This document shows, one piece after another, positions 41,984 to 51,698 of a DNA stretch of 64,000 bases. The first letter of the stretch is position 1. Each line of letters starts with the position of its first letter. Location: NCBI RefSeq assembly GCF_900112425.1, contig NZ_FOLP01000022.1, positions 1 to 64,000 of the forward strand, given 5' to 3'. The stretch is from Variovorax sp. OK212 (GTDB taxonomy: Bacteria > Pseudomonadota > Gammaproteobacteria > Burkholderiales > Burkholderiaceae_C). The notes beneath the pieces are model-generated. The model searched no databases. It saw only the letters and a program-made list of their open reading frames with translations, and was not told the origin of the DNA. A program made the translations under genes and the position numbers.

Positions 41984-43434
41984 CGAACGGTCGGCTATCC
42001 TCCCTGGTCGCGACCTGCGGGCTGGTCCTGCTGTTGGCAGCCTGCGCCAGTCCGTCATTGCGCGCGCCTGTAGCCATTGAGCTGCCCGAGGTCTGGCGCG
42101 CGCCCTTGCCCCATGACGGATCGACGGTGGCACTCGCCGATTGGTGGAAGGCATTTCCCGATCCGATGCTCGTCCATTTGATCGAACGTGCCCAGGCAGC
42201 CAATCCGAACCTGCAGGTCGCCGCCGCCCGGCATCGGCAGGCGCGCGCCCTGGTCGCACAAGCCCGAGCCGGCCTGCTGCCGCAACTTGGCGTAAATGCC
42301 ACATCGAGCCGTGGCAAGAATCTGAACAGCGTCCCCGGCGTTTCCACCCAGTCCGACGTCCAATTCAATGCCAGTTGGGAGATCGACCTTTTTGGTGGCA
42401 AGCGCGCCGAAGCCGATGAACAGGCGGCGCAAGCTGACGCCGCTCAACATGACTGGCACGCCGCCCGCGTGACGCTGGCAGCCGATGTCGCCGGAGCCTA
42501 CGTGAACCTACGGCTGGCTCAGGCGCGCGAGGAAGTAGCCGAACTCGACGGCCTCCTGGCAGCTCAGCTTGCCGTTTGGGGGCGGCAACAGCAGGCGGTA
42601 GGCCTCATGAACGCCAGCGACGTGGCCTTGTTGCAGACCGATGCTTCCCTCGCCACTGCGCGTCGCAGTGCCGAGCGAGCGGAAGCGCAGGTAGCCCTGC
42701 AGGAACTGGCCTTGCTGCTCGGCGTGTCGGCGGCCCCGTTGGCGGCCGAGCTGCAAGCCCCCGCCTTGCCCGCCGCCTGGATATCTCCTCGCCGCTCGCT
42801 TCCCCGCGCGCCCGCCTTCGCGGTCCACACAATGCCGGCACAGTTGCTGGCGCAGCGTCCGGATGTGGCCGCAGCCCATCGGCGCTGGTTGGCCTCGCAG
42901 GCCCACCAACGCAGCGTGGACGCCCAGCGTTATCCGCAGCTCAGTCTGGGTGCATTGATCGGCGAAGCGCGTCTGCGTGTGGGCGGAGAGAGTTCGGTGA
43001 GTTCCCTGTGGTCGATCGGCCCGAGCTTGACGCTGCCGCTGTTCGACGGTGGGGCACGCCGTGCACAAGGCCAGGCTGCGCTCGCCGCAGTCGATGAGGC
43101 GGCTGCAACCCTGCAAGCGAAGTGGCAAACCGCCGTCGCCGAGGTCGAGGAGTCAATGGAGCGCACGGCAGCAACGCGCGACCGCCAGCGCGAAGCTGAA
43201 TCCGTAGCGCGTGAGTGGCAGGGCATTGCACAGCGTGCCGTCCTGCAGGCGCAGGCAGGCCTGCACAGCGGAGCGCAGCGTGTCACTTCGCAACGCAATG
43301 CATTGACGGCGCACGGCGACTTGCTTACCGCCCAGGCGGATCAGGCACAAGCCTGGTTCCGTCTGTACCGCAGTCTTGGCGGCGGTTGGAACGCCGGCCC
43401 AGGTCCCATCGATCAACTTGCCGCTCAACCATGA
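41980..43434 (+). CDS. outer membrane efflux lipoprotein (TolC/NodT family)
   Basis: The 484-residue product is an outer membrane factor of the NodT type. A lipoprotein signal (LVLLLAACA, lipobox Cys near residue 22) is followed by two repeats of the TolC-like helical barrel; ANPNLQVAAARHRQARALVA and AQRPDVAAAHRRW mark them. It forms the exit duct of the pump. The start overlaps the MDR stop and the end overlaps the adaptor start (ATGA at both). Confidence 0.92.
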   Translation: MTNGRLSSLVATCGLVLLLAACASPSLRAPVAIELPEVWRAPLPHDGSTVALADWWKAFPDPMLVHLIERAQAANPNLQVAAARHRQARALVAQARAGLLPQLGVNATSSRGKNLNSVPGVSTQSDVQFNASWEIDLFGGKRAEADEQAAQADAAQHDWHAARVTLAADVAGAYVNLRLAQAREEVAELDGLLAAQLAVWGRQQQAVGLMNASDVALLQTDASLATARRSAERAEAQVALQELALLLGVSAAPLAAELQAPALPAAWISPRRSLPRAPAFAVHTMPAQLLAQRPDVAAAHRRWLASQAHQRSVDAQRYPQLSLGALIGEARLRVGGESSVSSLWSIGPSLTLPLFDGGARRAQGQAALAAVDEAAATLQAKWQTAVAEVEESMERTAATRDRQREAESVAREWQGIAQRAVLQAQAGLHSGAQRVTSQRNALTAHGDLLTAQADQAQAWFRLYRSLGGGWNAGPGPIDQLAAQP

Positions 43435-44555
43435 AACTTCACCCCGTCTACCCCTTTTCTGCAGTCGTCTGTCTTTGCGTTGCCTCCGCCGTGCTGCTTG
43501 TCGTCACGCGCAGCGCCGCTCAACCGACGCACTCCCCTGATGCGCCACCCGCACTGACGGTCAAGCCAATTTCCGCCGTCTCACAGCGATGGCCGCAGAC
43601 ACTGGCCGCAGTCGGCAGCATCGCTGCCTGGCAGGAAGTGGTGGTCGGCGCCGAGATAGGTGGCCAGCGCCTGTCGCGGCTGCTGGTCGATGTCGGGGAC
43701 AGGGTGAAGCAGGGGCAGCTTCTGGCGCAACTCAGCCCTGGCACCCTCGAAGCCGACCTGAACGCCAGCCGTGCTGCGCTTCAGGAGGCCGAGGTCAATG
43801 CCGCAGACACGGGCCGCGCTGCCGCCCGCGCCAAAGCGCTACAGGGCACCGAGATCTTGTCGGCCCAGGCCATTGATCAGGCCCTGGCGGCCGGCGACGC
43901 CGCGCAAGCCCGTCTGGCCGCAGCCCGTGCACGCGTGCAGGCCGATACGCTGCGACTGGCCTACACCCAAGTGCGCGCGCCAGACGACGGTGTGATCAGC
44001 GCCCGGCCCGCTGTTGAAGGCGCGCTCGTTCAAGCGGGGGCAGAAATCATGCGCCTGCAGCGCCAGGGCCGGCTGGAATGGCGCGCCGAATTGCCGGGGC
44101 CGGAACTTGGACGCGTGGCACCAGGCCAGGCCGTGGTCATCAGACCAGGCGGTGCGCAGGCCACCGAAGGCCGCGTGCGCAAAGTCTCGCCTCAAGTCGA
44201 TCCGCAAAGTCGTACCGGCATCGTGTACGTGGACCTCAAGCCCTCCGCGCCGGTGCGCGCCGGCCTGTTCGCCCGTGGTGAGCTGCTGTTGGACCAGCAC
44301 ACGGTGCTGACGCTGCCCGAAACCGCCGTCCTGCTGCGCGATGGTTTCAGCTATGTGCTCCGTATCGATGGCGACAGGGTGCGCCAGCAGAAAGTAACGT
44401 TAGGCGCGAGGCGCGGTGACCGGGTGGAGATCCGCGAAGGGCTTGCCGCCGACACGGCAGTCGTCGAATCCGGCGTTGGCTTCCTTGCGGATGGCATGAC
44501 GGTGCGCGTCACGGCCGCCAGTCCGAATACATCTCCCCAAACCACCACGCGCTGA
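43431..44555 (+). CDS. RND efflux periplasmic adaptor
   Basis: The 374-residue product is a membrane fusion protein: an N-terminal membrane segment (residues 8-25), a lipoyl half-motif (VVVGAEIGGQRLSRLLVDVG), a helical hairpin rich in Ala and Gln, the second lipoyl half (RLAYTQVRAPDDGVIS), and beta-barrel and membrane-proximal domains. It links the inner membrane pump at 44567 with the outer membrane factor encoded just before. It is 11 bp from the pump gene. Confidence 0.92.
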   Translation: MKLHPVYPFSAVVCLCVASAVLLVVTRSAAQPTHSPDAPPALTVKPISAVSQRWPQTLAAVGSIAAWQEVVVGAEIGGQRLSRLLVDVGDRVKQGQLLAQLSPGTLEADLNASRAALQEAEVNAADTGRAAARAKALQGTEILSAQAIDQALAAGDAAQARLAAARARVQADTLRLAYTQVRAPDDGVISARPAVEGALVQAGAEIMRLQRQGRLEWRAELPGPELGRVAPGQAVVIRPGGAQATEGRVRKVSPQVDPQSRTGIVYVDLKPSAPVRAGLFARGELLLDQHTVLTLPETAVLLRDGFSYVLRIDGDRVRQQKVTLGARRGDRVEIREGLAADTAVVESGVGFLADGMTVRVTAASPNTSPQTTTR

Positions 44556-44566
44556 AGGGAAAGACC

Positions 44567-47500
44567 ATGAACTTCTCCGCTTGGTCGATCCGCAACCCTG
44601 TGCCGGCCATCCTTCTATTCGTCATGCTCACGGTGGCTGGGCTGTTCGCGTTCCACGGCGCCAAGGTCCAGAACTTCCCGGACGTGGATCTGCCCATGAT
44701 CACCGTCATGGCCAGCCTGCCAGGCACTGCTCCGGCCCAGATGGAAACCGAGGTTGCGCGCAAGCTGGAGAACGCGATGGCCACGATGAAAGGGCTCAGG
44801 CACCTGCACACGAAGGTGCAGGACGGCGTGGCCACGGTCTCCGCGGAATTCCGCCTCGAGAAGCCGCCGCAGGAAGCCTTGGACGACACCCGCGCCGCCG
44901 TGGCCCGTGTGAGGGCGGATCTTCCTGCGGCCTTACGTGATCCCGTCATCAGTAAGGTCGAGTTCAAGAATGATCCGATCCTGACCTATACGGTGGCATC
45001 GCCACGCATGGACGACGAAGCACTGTCGTGGTTCGTCGATGACCAGATCACCCGGCGCCTGCTCGCCGTGCCCGGCGTCGGTTCCGTCATCCGCGTGGGC
45101 GGTGTGAACCGAGAAGTGCGCGTCGAACTCGACCCGGACCGATTGCTGGCATTGCGTCTGAGTGCAGCCAATGTCTCGCGCCAGCTTGTCCAGGTGCAAC
45201 GCGAGGCACCGGGCGGACGTACCAGGCTGGGCAGTGGCGAACAGCCTGTGCGCATGGTCGTCACGGCACCCTCGGCCGGCGCCCTCGCTGCCATGGAGAT
45301 CCCATTGCCCGATGGGCATGTCGTGCGCCTGGATCAGGTGGCCACCGTCACGGATGCGCTGGCCGAGCAGCGCAGTGGAGCCTTCCTCAACGGCAAGCCA
45401 GTGGTCGGCTTCGAGATCCTGCGCACCACAGGCGCCGGTGACATCGACGTTGCCAACGGCGTGCGCCAGGCGCTCGCGGTACTGAAGACGCAACAACCGG
45501 ACATCCAAATCACGGAAGCGATCAACGCTGTCGATCAAGTGGTAGAAAATTTTGAAGGCAGCATGTCGCTGCTCATCGAGGGCGCCTTGCTCGCGGTGCT
45601 GGTGGTGTGGATCTTCCTGCGCGATCTTCGCGCGACGTTCGTCGCCGCCGTGGCGCTGCCGCTGTCCATCGTCCCCAGCTTGTTGTTCATGCAATGGATG
45701 GGGTTCACGCTGAATCTCATCACCTTGCTGTCGCTGTCGCTGGTGGTCGGCATCCTGGTGGATGACGCCATCGTCGAAATCGAGAACATCATGCGCCACC
45801 TCGCGCAAGGCAAGGAGCCCCTGGTGGCTGCCCGCGAGGCGGCCGACGAGATCGGGCTCGCGGTGATCGCCACTACTTTCGCGCTGATCGCCGTCTTCCT
45901 GCCCACCGCTTTCATGACAGGTCTGGTTGGCAAGTTCTTCGTGCAATTCGGCTGGACGGCATCCGTCGCCGTGTTCTTCTCGCTGGTCGTAGCGCGTTTG
46001 CTCACGCCGATGATGGCGGCCTACCTGCTAAAGAGGCCGACCCGACCCCATGCCGAACCATTCTGGATGCCAACCTATTTGAAAGCGGCACGCTGGGCCT
46101 TCACCCACAAGGTCGCCACACTGGCGATCATGGTGGCCTTCGGTATCGCCAGCTGCACGCCGCTGCTCATGGGTGCGATCAAGGTCGATTTCATGCCGCC
46201 GGGCGACCTGAGCCAGACCCGGATCAGCGTCGAGCTGCCGCCAGGCAGCACCTTTGAACAGACGCGCGCCATCGCCGATCAGGTGCGCGCCGCCGTGACG
46301 TCGCATCCGCATGTGACGATGGTCTACACAGCCATAGGCGGCGGTAGCACAGGAGGCAACTTGACCGGCGGTGTTGCCGAAGCGCGCACGGCAAATTTGA
46401 CGCTAAACCTGACGCCACGCAAAAAGCGCCCGGGCCTTACCCAGCAGCATATCGAGAGCGAGCTGCGCACACGCCTGCAGGACGTTGCCGGTGCACGTGT
46501 CAATCTGGCCGCAAATGTAGGCTACACACTGGTGCTCTCCGGTGAGGACAGTGACCTGTTGGCGCAACATGCGGCCACGGTGGAGCAGGAACTGCGTAGC
46601 CTGGCAGGGATCGGCCAGGTGACCAGCAGTTCGAGTCTGCAGCGACCCGAGTTGATCGTGCGCCCGGACACTGCCCGCGCGGCCGATCAGGGGGTAACGA
46701 CCGATGCTATTGCAGAGACGGTGCGTGTGGCGACCTTGGGAGACTACGACCAGTTACTTCCGAAGCTCAACCTGAGCCAGCGCCAGGTGCCGATTGTGGT
46801 GCGACTGCCTGACGAAGCGATGAGAGACCCGGAACTGCTGAGTCAGCTTACGGTGCCGGGTGCGCGCGGTCCGGTTCCGCTGCGTGACGTGGCGCAGGTG
46901 GAGATCGCCAGCGGCCCCGCACAGATCAATCGCCTCGACCGTTTGCGCAACGTGAACTTCGAGATCGAACTCAACGGTCAGGCCCTGGGCGATGTGCAGA
47001 AGCGCGCCGCCGCGCTGCCCAGCCTACTGCACCTGCCGCCTGGTCTAGTCAAGAACGAGATTGGACCAGCGGAAACTTCCAACGAGCTTGGCCGGAGTTT
47101 CCTGCTGGCGATGGGCACGGGCGTGGTCTGTATCTACATCGTGCTGGTGCTGCTGTTCCACGCCTGGGTACAACCGGTGACGATTCTCGGAGCGCTGCTC
47201 TTGTCGATCCCGGGAGCGATCCTGGCGCTGTTCGTGACGGGCACCAACCTCAGTATGCCCGCCATGATCGGGATGATCATGCTGATGGGCATCGCCACCA
47301 AGAACTCCATTCTGCTTGTGGAGTACGCCATCGTGGCGCAGCGCGATCACGGCATGTCCCGGCTCGACGCGCTGCTCGACGCCTGCCACAAACGCGCACG
47401 CCCGATCGTGATGACCACCCTGGCGATGGGCGCAGGGATGCTCCCCATCGCGCTGGGCTTTGGCGCCGATCCGAGTTTTCGCGCGCCGATGGCCATCGTC

Positions 47501-47656
47501 GTGATTGGAGGCCTCATCACCTCCACCTTTCTGAGCCTGCTGGTCATTCCAGTCCTCTATGAAGTCGTTGATGACTGCGTCCAGCGCTGCACGCCGAAGC
47601 GCTGGATGGCGAAGCGCGAAGCAGTCTCGATCGTTCGCCCTTCCCCCAACCCTTGA
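44567..47656 (+). CDS. RND efflux transporter, inner membrane pump
   Basis: The 1029-residue product has full RND length with two halves, each a membrane helix, a large periplasmic loop and five or six further helices. The proton-relay aspartates are visible in GILVDDAIVEIENIMRH of helix 4, and the second half has GIATKNSILLVEYA. It is of the HAE1 type (hydrophobe and amphiphile efflux), powered by the proton gradient. The start follows GAAGGGAAAGACC. Substrates are probably organic toxicants, given the MarR control and the oxidoreductase gene at the front of the operon. Confidence 0.95.
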   Translation: MNFSAWSIRNPVPAILLFVMLTVAGLFAFHGAKVQNFPDVDLPMITVMASLPGTAPAQMETEVARKLENAMATMKGLRHLHTKVQDGVATVSAEFRLEKPPQEALDDTRAAVARVRADLPAALRDPVISKVEFKNDPILTYTVASPRMDDEALSWFVDDQITRRLLAVPGVGSVIRVGGVNREVRVELDPDRLLALRLSAANVSRQLVQVQREAPGGRTRLGSGEQPVRMVVTAPSAGALAAMEIPLPDGHVVRLDQVATVTDALAEQRSGAFLNGKPVVGFEILRTTGAGDIDVANGVRQALAVLKTQQPDIQITEAINAVDQVVENFEGSMSLLIEGALLAVLVVWIFLRDLRATFVAAVALPLSIVPSLLFMQWMGFTLNLITLLSLSLVVGILVDDAIVEIENIMRHLAQGKEPLVAAREAADEIGLAVIATTFALIAVFLPTAFMTGLVGKFFVQFGWTASVAVFFSLVVARLLTPMMAAYLLKRPTRPHAEPFWMPTYLKAARWAFTHKVATLAIMVAFGIASCTPLLMGAIKVDFMPPGDLSQTRISVELPPGSTFEQTRAIADQVRAAVTSHPHVTMVYTAIGGGSTGGNLTGGVAEARTANLTLNLTPRKKRPGLTQQHIESELRTRLQDVAGARVNLAANVGYTLVLSGEDSDLLAQHAATVEQELRSLAGIGQVTSSSSLQRPELIVRPDTARAADQGVTTDAIAETVRVATLGDYDQLLPKLNLSQRQVPIVVRLPDEAMRDPELLSQLTVPGARGPVPLRDVAQVEIASGPAQINRLDRLRNVNFEIELNGQALGDVQKRAAALPSLLHLPPGLVKNEIGPAETSNELGRSFLLAMGTGVVCIYIVLVLLFHAWVQPVTILGALLLSIPGAILALFVTGTNLSMPAMIGMIMLMGIATKNSILLVEYAIVAQRDHGMSRLDALLDACHKRARPIVMTTLAMGAGMLPIALGFGADPSFRAPMAIVVIGGLITSTFLSLLVIPVLYEVVDDCVQRCTPKRWMAKREAVSIVRPSPNP

Positions 47657-47824
47657 ATCACGACTGAATCGCCTGCATTGGCAGGCGCTCTGCCCCCACG
47701 CAACTGATGCGACGACTCAACGGCCACGTCGAGCGACGGCCCTGTAGTCAACACGCAGCGACCGAACAATGCGTCCACCAACCTCGTGACTTTTTTCATC
47801 AACACCTGCCTACCGGACATCCAT

Positions 47825-48685
47825 ATGAAAGCTCACCCTACCCTGTTGCTCGCCGCGATGGTTCTGGCCACCAGCGCGTGCGCCAGCAGTTCCGCCCCAC
47901 ATCAGATACAGCGCGCGTCAGTTCCCGTCGCTCCATTCGACGCCGCGCCAGCGACGCTTGCAGCAGCATTGCCCCAAGATGAGTCAAGTGCCATGCGTTC
48001 CAGTGCCGACACAAACGACATTGCCTCGTCCGATCCGGATGCAGAAGCGATCTATGAACAAAAATGGGCGCGCGATCCTTGGGAGGGCTTGAATCGAAAG
48101 ATCCACGGATTCAACAACGCGGCGGACAGGTGGGTGCTTCGGCCGGTGGCGGTGGGCTACGACACGATCACGCCTGCGTCGGTACAGGCGGGCGTCTCGC
48201 GCTTCTTCGCGAATCTGCGCATTCCCGCGACGGCCCTGAACCAGGCCCTGCAGGGGCGCCCCAAGCACGCGGCGCAATCGCTCGGGCGACTCGTAGTCAA
48301 CAGCACCGTTGGCATTGGGGGACTGTTCGATCCGGCTTCCCACCTAGGAATTGCGAAGCGCAACGACGAAGACTTCGGCCAGACGCTCGCGACCTGGGGC
48401 TGGCGCGACTCGCGCTATCTGGTACTTCCGCTGTTGGGCCCGCGCACGGTGCGCGATACCGTTGCCATTGCGGGCGATCACCCGATGTCGCCCATCGGGC
48501 AGATTGACGACAACGGAACTTACAACGGACTCCTGTTGCTGCAAACAGTCGATGGTCGAGCGCGGATGCTGCCGCTGGACAAGTTTCGTCAAGATGCGTT
48601 TGACGACTACCTTCTCGTCCGCGACGCATGGGTTCAGCGGCGAAACCATCAGATTCGGCACGATCTGCGGCTCCATAACGATTGA
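47825..48685 (+). CDS. mlaA: MlaA (VacJ) family lipoprotein
   Basis: The 286-residue product has a lipoprotein signal (LLLAAMVLATSACASS, lipobox Cys near residue 19), a variable linker, and then the MlaA domain from about residue 80 with DPWEGLNRKIHGFN, RFFANLRIPATALNQALQG, STVGIGGLFDPAS and GDHPMSPIG. MlaA removes misplaced phospholipids from the outer leaflet of the outer membrane. Here it is not beside mlaFEDCB but 168 bp after an RND pump gene, so it may belong to a membrane-defence unit. The start at 47825 was chosen for the signal peptide. Confidence 0.9.
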   Translation: MKAHPTLLLAAMVLATSACASSSAPHQIQRASVPVAPFDAAPATLAAALPQDESSAMRSSADTNDIASSDPDAEAIYEQKWARDPWEGLNRKIHGFNNAADRWVLRPVAVGYDTITPASVQAGVSRFFANLRIPATALNQALQGRPKHAAQSLGRLVVNSTVGIGGLFDPASHLGIAKRNDEDFGQTLATWGWRDSRYLVLPLLGPRTVRDTVAIAGDHPMSPIGQIDDNGTYNGLLLLQTVDGRARMLPLDKFRQDAFDDYLLVRDAWVQRRNHQIRHDLRLHND

Positions 48686-48974
48686 GGTGGAAACGCAACC
48701 GGGCGTCCGCTTCGGGACAGCGATTGCCCAGAGTGCGGCACTGTGAACGGACGGCGGCAGCGGCCACGAACGCGACCGCTTGAACTCGCACCGTTCGACG
48801 GGCGCGTTGGCGGCTTTCAGGCCCCAAGTGCAACACCGGGATACGTCTTCGGTCCTTACCTTAGGTCGCGTGATTGCAGATGGAACTTCAGCAGCGCTGC
48901 CTTGCCGAGTACTGGCGAAGTGCTCCGACGACGGCAACGCACTTGCCTGTTGCATGCCTTCTGCCTGCGGAGAA

Positions 48975-49643
48975 CTACGTCTCGATGATTGCTTTGACCA
49001 GAACGGTTCTCGACTCGCCGATGTGCTTCTTGAGCAACTCGCAAGCGCGGGCAACCTCGCCAAACCTCACCGCAAGAAGAATTTCCACGTGATCGGCACT
49101 CGAGGTTGGATCCCAGTCTTCGGCGTGCGTGGCGCCGATCATGTAGCGTGTTCTTGCGACATGGAGTTCCCTGATCGAATTGAGCAAGATCGGCATTCCG
49201 CAGGGCTCGTACAAGGCCATGTGAAAACGCCGATTTGCCTCCTCCCAATCTCGCATGTTCTTGGCTTTTTCGCTCGCGGCGATGGCCGCCTTCGCCAGGG
49301 CAAGACTCTCGTTCGTCATCCTCTTCATCGCCCCCGCCAGTGCCAACGGTTCCAAGGCTTCACGCATCATGGTGATTTCGACGACAGACGCGAGATCCAA
49401 AGGTGCGACCTGCACACCTTTCCTTGCTGTTGCAACGAGCAGCCCCTCGGATTGAAGCTGCCGGAATGCTTCGCGTACAGGGATGTGGCTCGTGCCGAAC
49501 TCCTTGGCGATCGCATCCTGAAGCACTCTTGCGTCCGCCTTGAGAGTGCCATTGACAATTCGCTCTTTCAGGATGCGTGCGATCTTCTCGGACCATGGCA
49601 AGTTCGATAGATCGTCCAACATCAGGGAAGAGGTCGTTTTCAT
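48975..49643 (-). CDS. GntR family regulator with FCD domain
   Basis: The 222-residue product has an N-terminal GntR winged HTH (residues 15-80: KIARILKERIVNGTLKADAR, then FGTSHIPVREAFRQLQSEGL) and a C-terminal all-helical FCD ligand domain with a likely metal site (EANRRFHMALYEPCG). FCD regulators usually bind small organic acids. The gene lies 8 bp after the ammonia-lyase gene on the same strand and probably represses the promoter at 51326. About 290 bases without a gene separate it from the convergent mlaA. Confidence 0.92.
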   Translation of the reverse strand: MKTTSSLMLDDLSNLPWSEKIARILKERIVNGTLKADARVLQDAIAKEFGTSHIPVREAFRQLQSEGLLVATARKGVQVAPLDLASVVEITMMREALEPLALAGAMKRMTNESLALAKAAIAASEKAKNMRDWEEANRRFHMALYEPCGMPILLNSIRELHVARTRYMIGATHAEDWDPTSSADHVEILLAVRFGEVARACELLKKHIGESRTVLVKAIIET

Positions 49644-49651
49644 CTTGTCGG

Positions 49652-51307
49652 CTACAGATCAAGCGAGCCCACCGCTGCCTCGACTGCGGCGAGTATCGAA
49701 CCGTCAACGACGGCCTTCTTCAGCGTGTTCAGGTCATCATGAACCCAGCGGTCCTCGCCCCATGTTGCGGGAACCACCGCTCGTATGGCTTTGAGCGCGG
49801 CTTGGCTGCCGACCCCCAGTGCAAAATGCTTCAAGTTGCGCTCGCTCAGGTCGAGCGCCTGGGCGGCCAGGAGCAACTCAACCGTGACGACAGCCTGCGC
49901 ATTTTGGACCACCGTGCGGCTTCGCCGGGCTGCGAAGCATGAGTTGCTGATGTGATCCTCAGTGTTGCCTTTCGCAGGCAGACTCGTCGCGCTGGCAGGA
50001 CTGCACAGGCCCATGTTCTCAAGGACCAGGCCCGTTCCCATGCTTTGCACTGTTGGAAAGCCAGAATTCACACCAGGCCGTTCCGCAATCAAATTGGCAG
50101 GCAGTCCGAAGTTGCAAGCCGGATCAATCAAGCGTGAGCTGCGGCGATCGCAGATGGCACTGAGATCGGTGACGACCAGCGCGAGCAAGTCCATTGCCTG
50201 CGCGATGTACTGGCCGTGGAAGTGACCTGCCGAGACGATCTCGTAGGCATCATCTTCCGGAAAAATCAGCGGGTTGTCGGTCGCGCTGTTCATCTCTGTC
50301 TGGAGAATGCCATCGATGTATTCGAGAGCGTCAAGAACGGGTCCATGAACTTGGGGCGCGCAGCGCAGGGAATATGCGTCCTGAATCCTCGGCGATAGTG
50401 GCGGATTCTGCGGCAGCCCCACTGTCGAGCTCTCGACATTCGGCGTTCCCCACAGAACGATCTGGCGCGCAGGTTCCGTACAGCGCGCCGAATTCTTGAT
50501 GAGCTTGCGGATCGATGCGGCCACGCGCCGCTGACCTTTGTGGGGTCGCGCCAGCATGACGCGATCCTGGAAGCACGCGACATCCGCGCGCAGCGCCTCA
50601 AGCGAGAGCGCAAGTGAGACCGTTGCGCTTGAAAGTAGGACACGGGCGTCATGCGCTGCAAGCACTGCGTACGCCAGGGACGCAGTTGCTCCATTAATCA
50701 ACGCCGTCGCGTCTTTGGCCTGCACGTCCAGGGTCGGTGCAAGTCCCGCTCGCTCGAATGCTGCGGCCGCTGAGAGCACCTCGCCTTTGTATTCGACTTT
50801 GCTCTCGGGCATTCCCATCATCGCGCCCGCCATCAGCGCCAGCGGTGCAAGATCACCACTCGCTCCTACGCTGCCTTTGGACGCGACGATCGGCGTGATG
50901 TCGTGATTGAGCATGTCGAGCAGGCGGTCGACCATGACCAGCCGAACGCCGGAGTGATTGCTTGCGAAGGCATTCACCCGCAAGACCATCATGGCGCGCA
51001 CGACCTCCTTCGGCATCAACTCACCCGTGGATGCCGAGTGCGACCGGATCAAGTTTGTCTGGAAGGCGACGACATCCTTCGCGCCGATCCGCAGGCTCTT
51101 GAGCGAGCCGACGCCGGTATTGAAGGCATACATGAGGGGCGCCGCGTCGGTCAGCCAGTTGGTCTCAATGTATTCACGCGCCTGGGCAAGCGCAGTCCTG
51201 CACTCCTTGTCCAGCTCGAGCAATTGGTGCTCTCGTACGACCGCGACCAGCGCCGCCGGGGTGAGAGTTTTTCCATCAAGCACGACAGGAGCATGTTCGG
51301 TGTTCAT
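49652..51307 (-). CDS. aromatic amino acid/histidine ammonia-lyase family protein (MIO enzyme)
   Basis: The 551-residue product belongs to the HAL/PAL/TAL family. Ala149-Ser150-Gly151 (SKGSVGASGDLAPLALMA) form the MIO electrophile. Tyr60 (YAFNTGVG), His90 (LIRSH), Asn205 (ALINGA) and the QDAYSLRC segment match the HAL active site. Differences are HFHG where HAL has NFHG, and TEDH where HAL has QEDH. It eliminates ammonia from an amino acid to give an unsaturated acid. It is about 40 residues longer than HAL, and no urocanase gene is present in the window, so histidine is not the obvious substrate. Confidence 0.88.
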   Translation of the reverse strand: MNTEHAPVVLDGKTLTPAALVAVVREHQLLELDKECRTALAQAREYIETNWLTDAAPLMYAFNTGVGSLKSLRIGAKDVVAFQTNLIRSHSASTGELMPKEVVRAMMVLRVNAFASNHSGVRLVMVDRLLDMLNHDITPIVASKGSVGASGDLAPLALMAGAMMGMPESKVEYKGEVLSAAAAFERAGLAPTLDVQAKDATALINGATASLAYAVLAAHDARVLLSSATVSLALSLEALRADVACFQDRVMLARPHKGQRRVAASIRKLIKNSARCTEPARQIVLWGTPNVESSTVGLPQNPPLSPRIQDAYSLRCAPQVHGPVLDALEYIDGILQTEMNSATDNPLIFPEDDAYEIVSAGHFHGQYIAQAMDLLALVVTDLSAICDRRSSRLIDPACNFGLPANLIAERPGVNSGFPTVQSMGTGLVLENMGLCSPASATSLPAKGNTEDHISNSCFAARRSRTVVQNAQAVVTVELLLAAQALDLSERNLKHFALGVGSQAALKAIRAVVPATWGEDRWVHDDLNTLKKAVVDGSILAAVEAAVGSLDL

Positions 51308-51698
51308 AGACTGCCAGTTTCGTTTTATATATTATCTATGATAACCCGCAGCAATAATCCAGCCAAAAAAAACTCACCTTGATCCTGCCGATCACACCTT
51401 TGGCGGGCTCGGTCGAATGCAGGTGGCGAGCTCGGCTGAGCGGACGACCCTGCCCTGAATGAGGCAGACGTGTCCGCACAGCGGACTTCAAGAGAGTGTT
51501 CGAGCCCGCATGCGCCCGCGGCATACGCTGGCCCAATATTCATGCCTCGGCCAACGCGCTCACTGACTGCCGAAGACCGTTCGCCTTCAGAGCCCAGGAG
51601 AAGCCGTGAACTTCGAGTCCCAGCGGCACATCATTCAACCCGAGTAGGGCATGCCAACGGGCCGCATCGAAGTCCAATCACGTTCGATGCGACTGCTT
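51308..51698. other. 391-bp intergenic region
   Basis: No gene is supported. The left end holds the promoter of the ammonia-lyase gene (51326-51354). The rest contains only short unconvincing frames and a small palindrome. Confidence 0.5.
51326..51354 (-). promoter_or_regulatory. promoter with operator palindrome for the ammonia-lyase gene
   Basis: On the minus strand a -35 hexamer TTGCTG (51349-51354) and a -10 hexamer TATATA (51326-51331) are 17 bp apart. The spacer contains the palindrome TTATC-TAT-GATAA (51332-51344), a natural place for a repressor. The start codon is 19 bases past the -10. The GntR protein encoded downstream is the likely binder. Confidence 0.55.

Noticed and set aside
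49652..51307. hutH as a gene name for the MIO lyase
   Set aside because: Changed active-site segments, greater length and the lack of other hut genes make histidine lyase activity uncertain.
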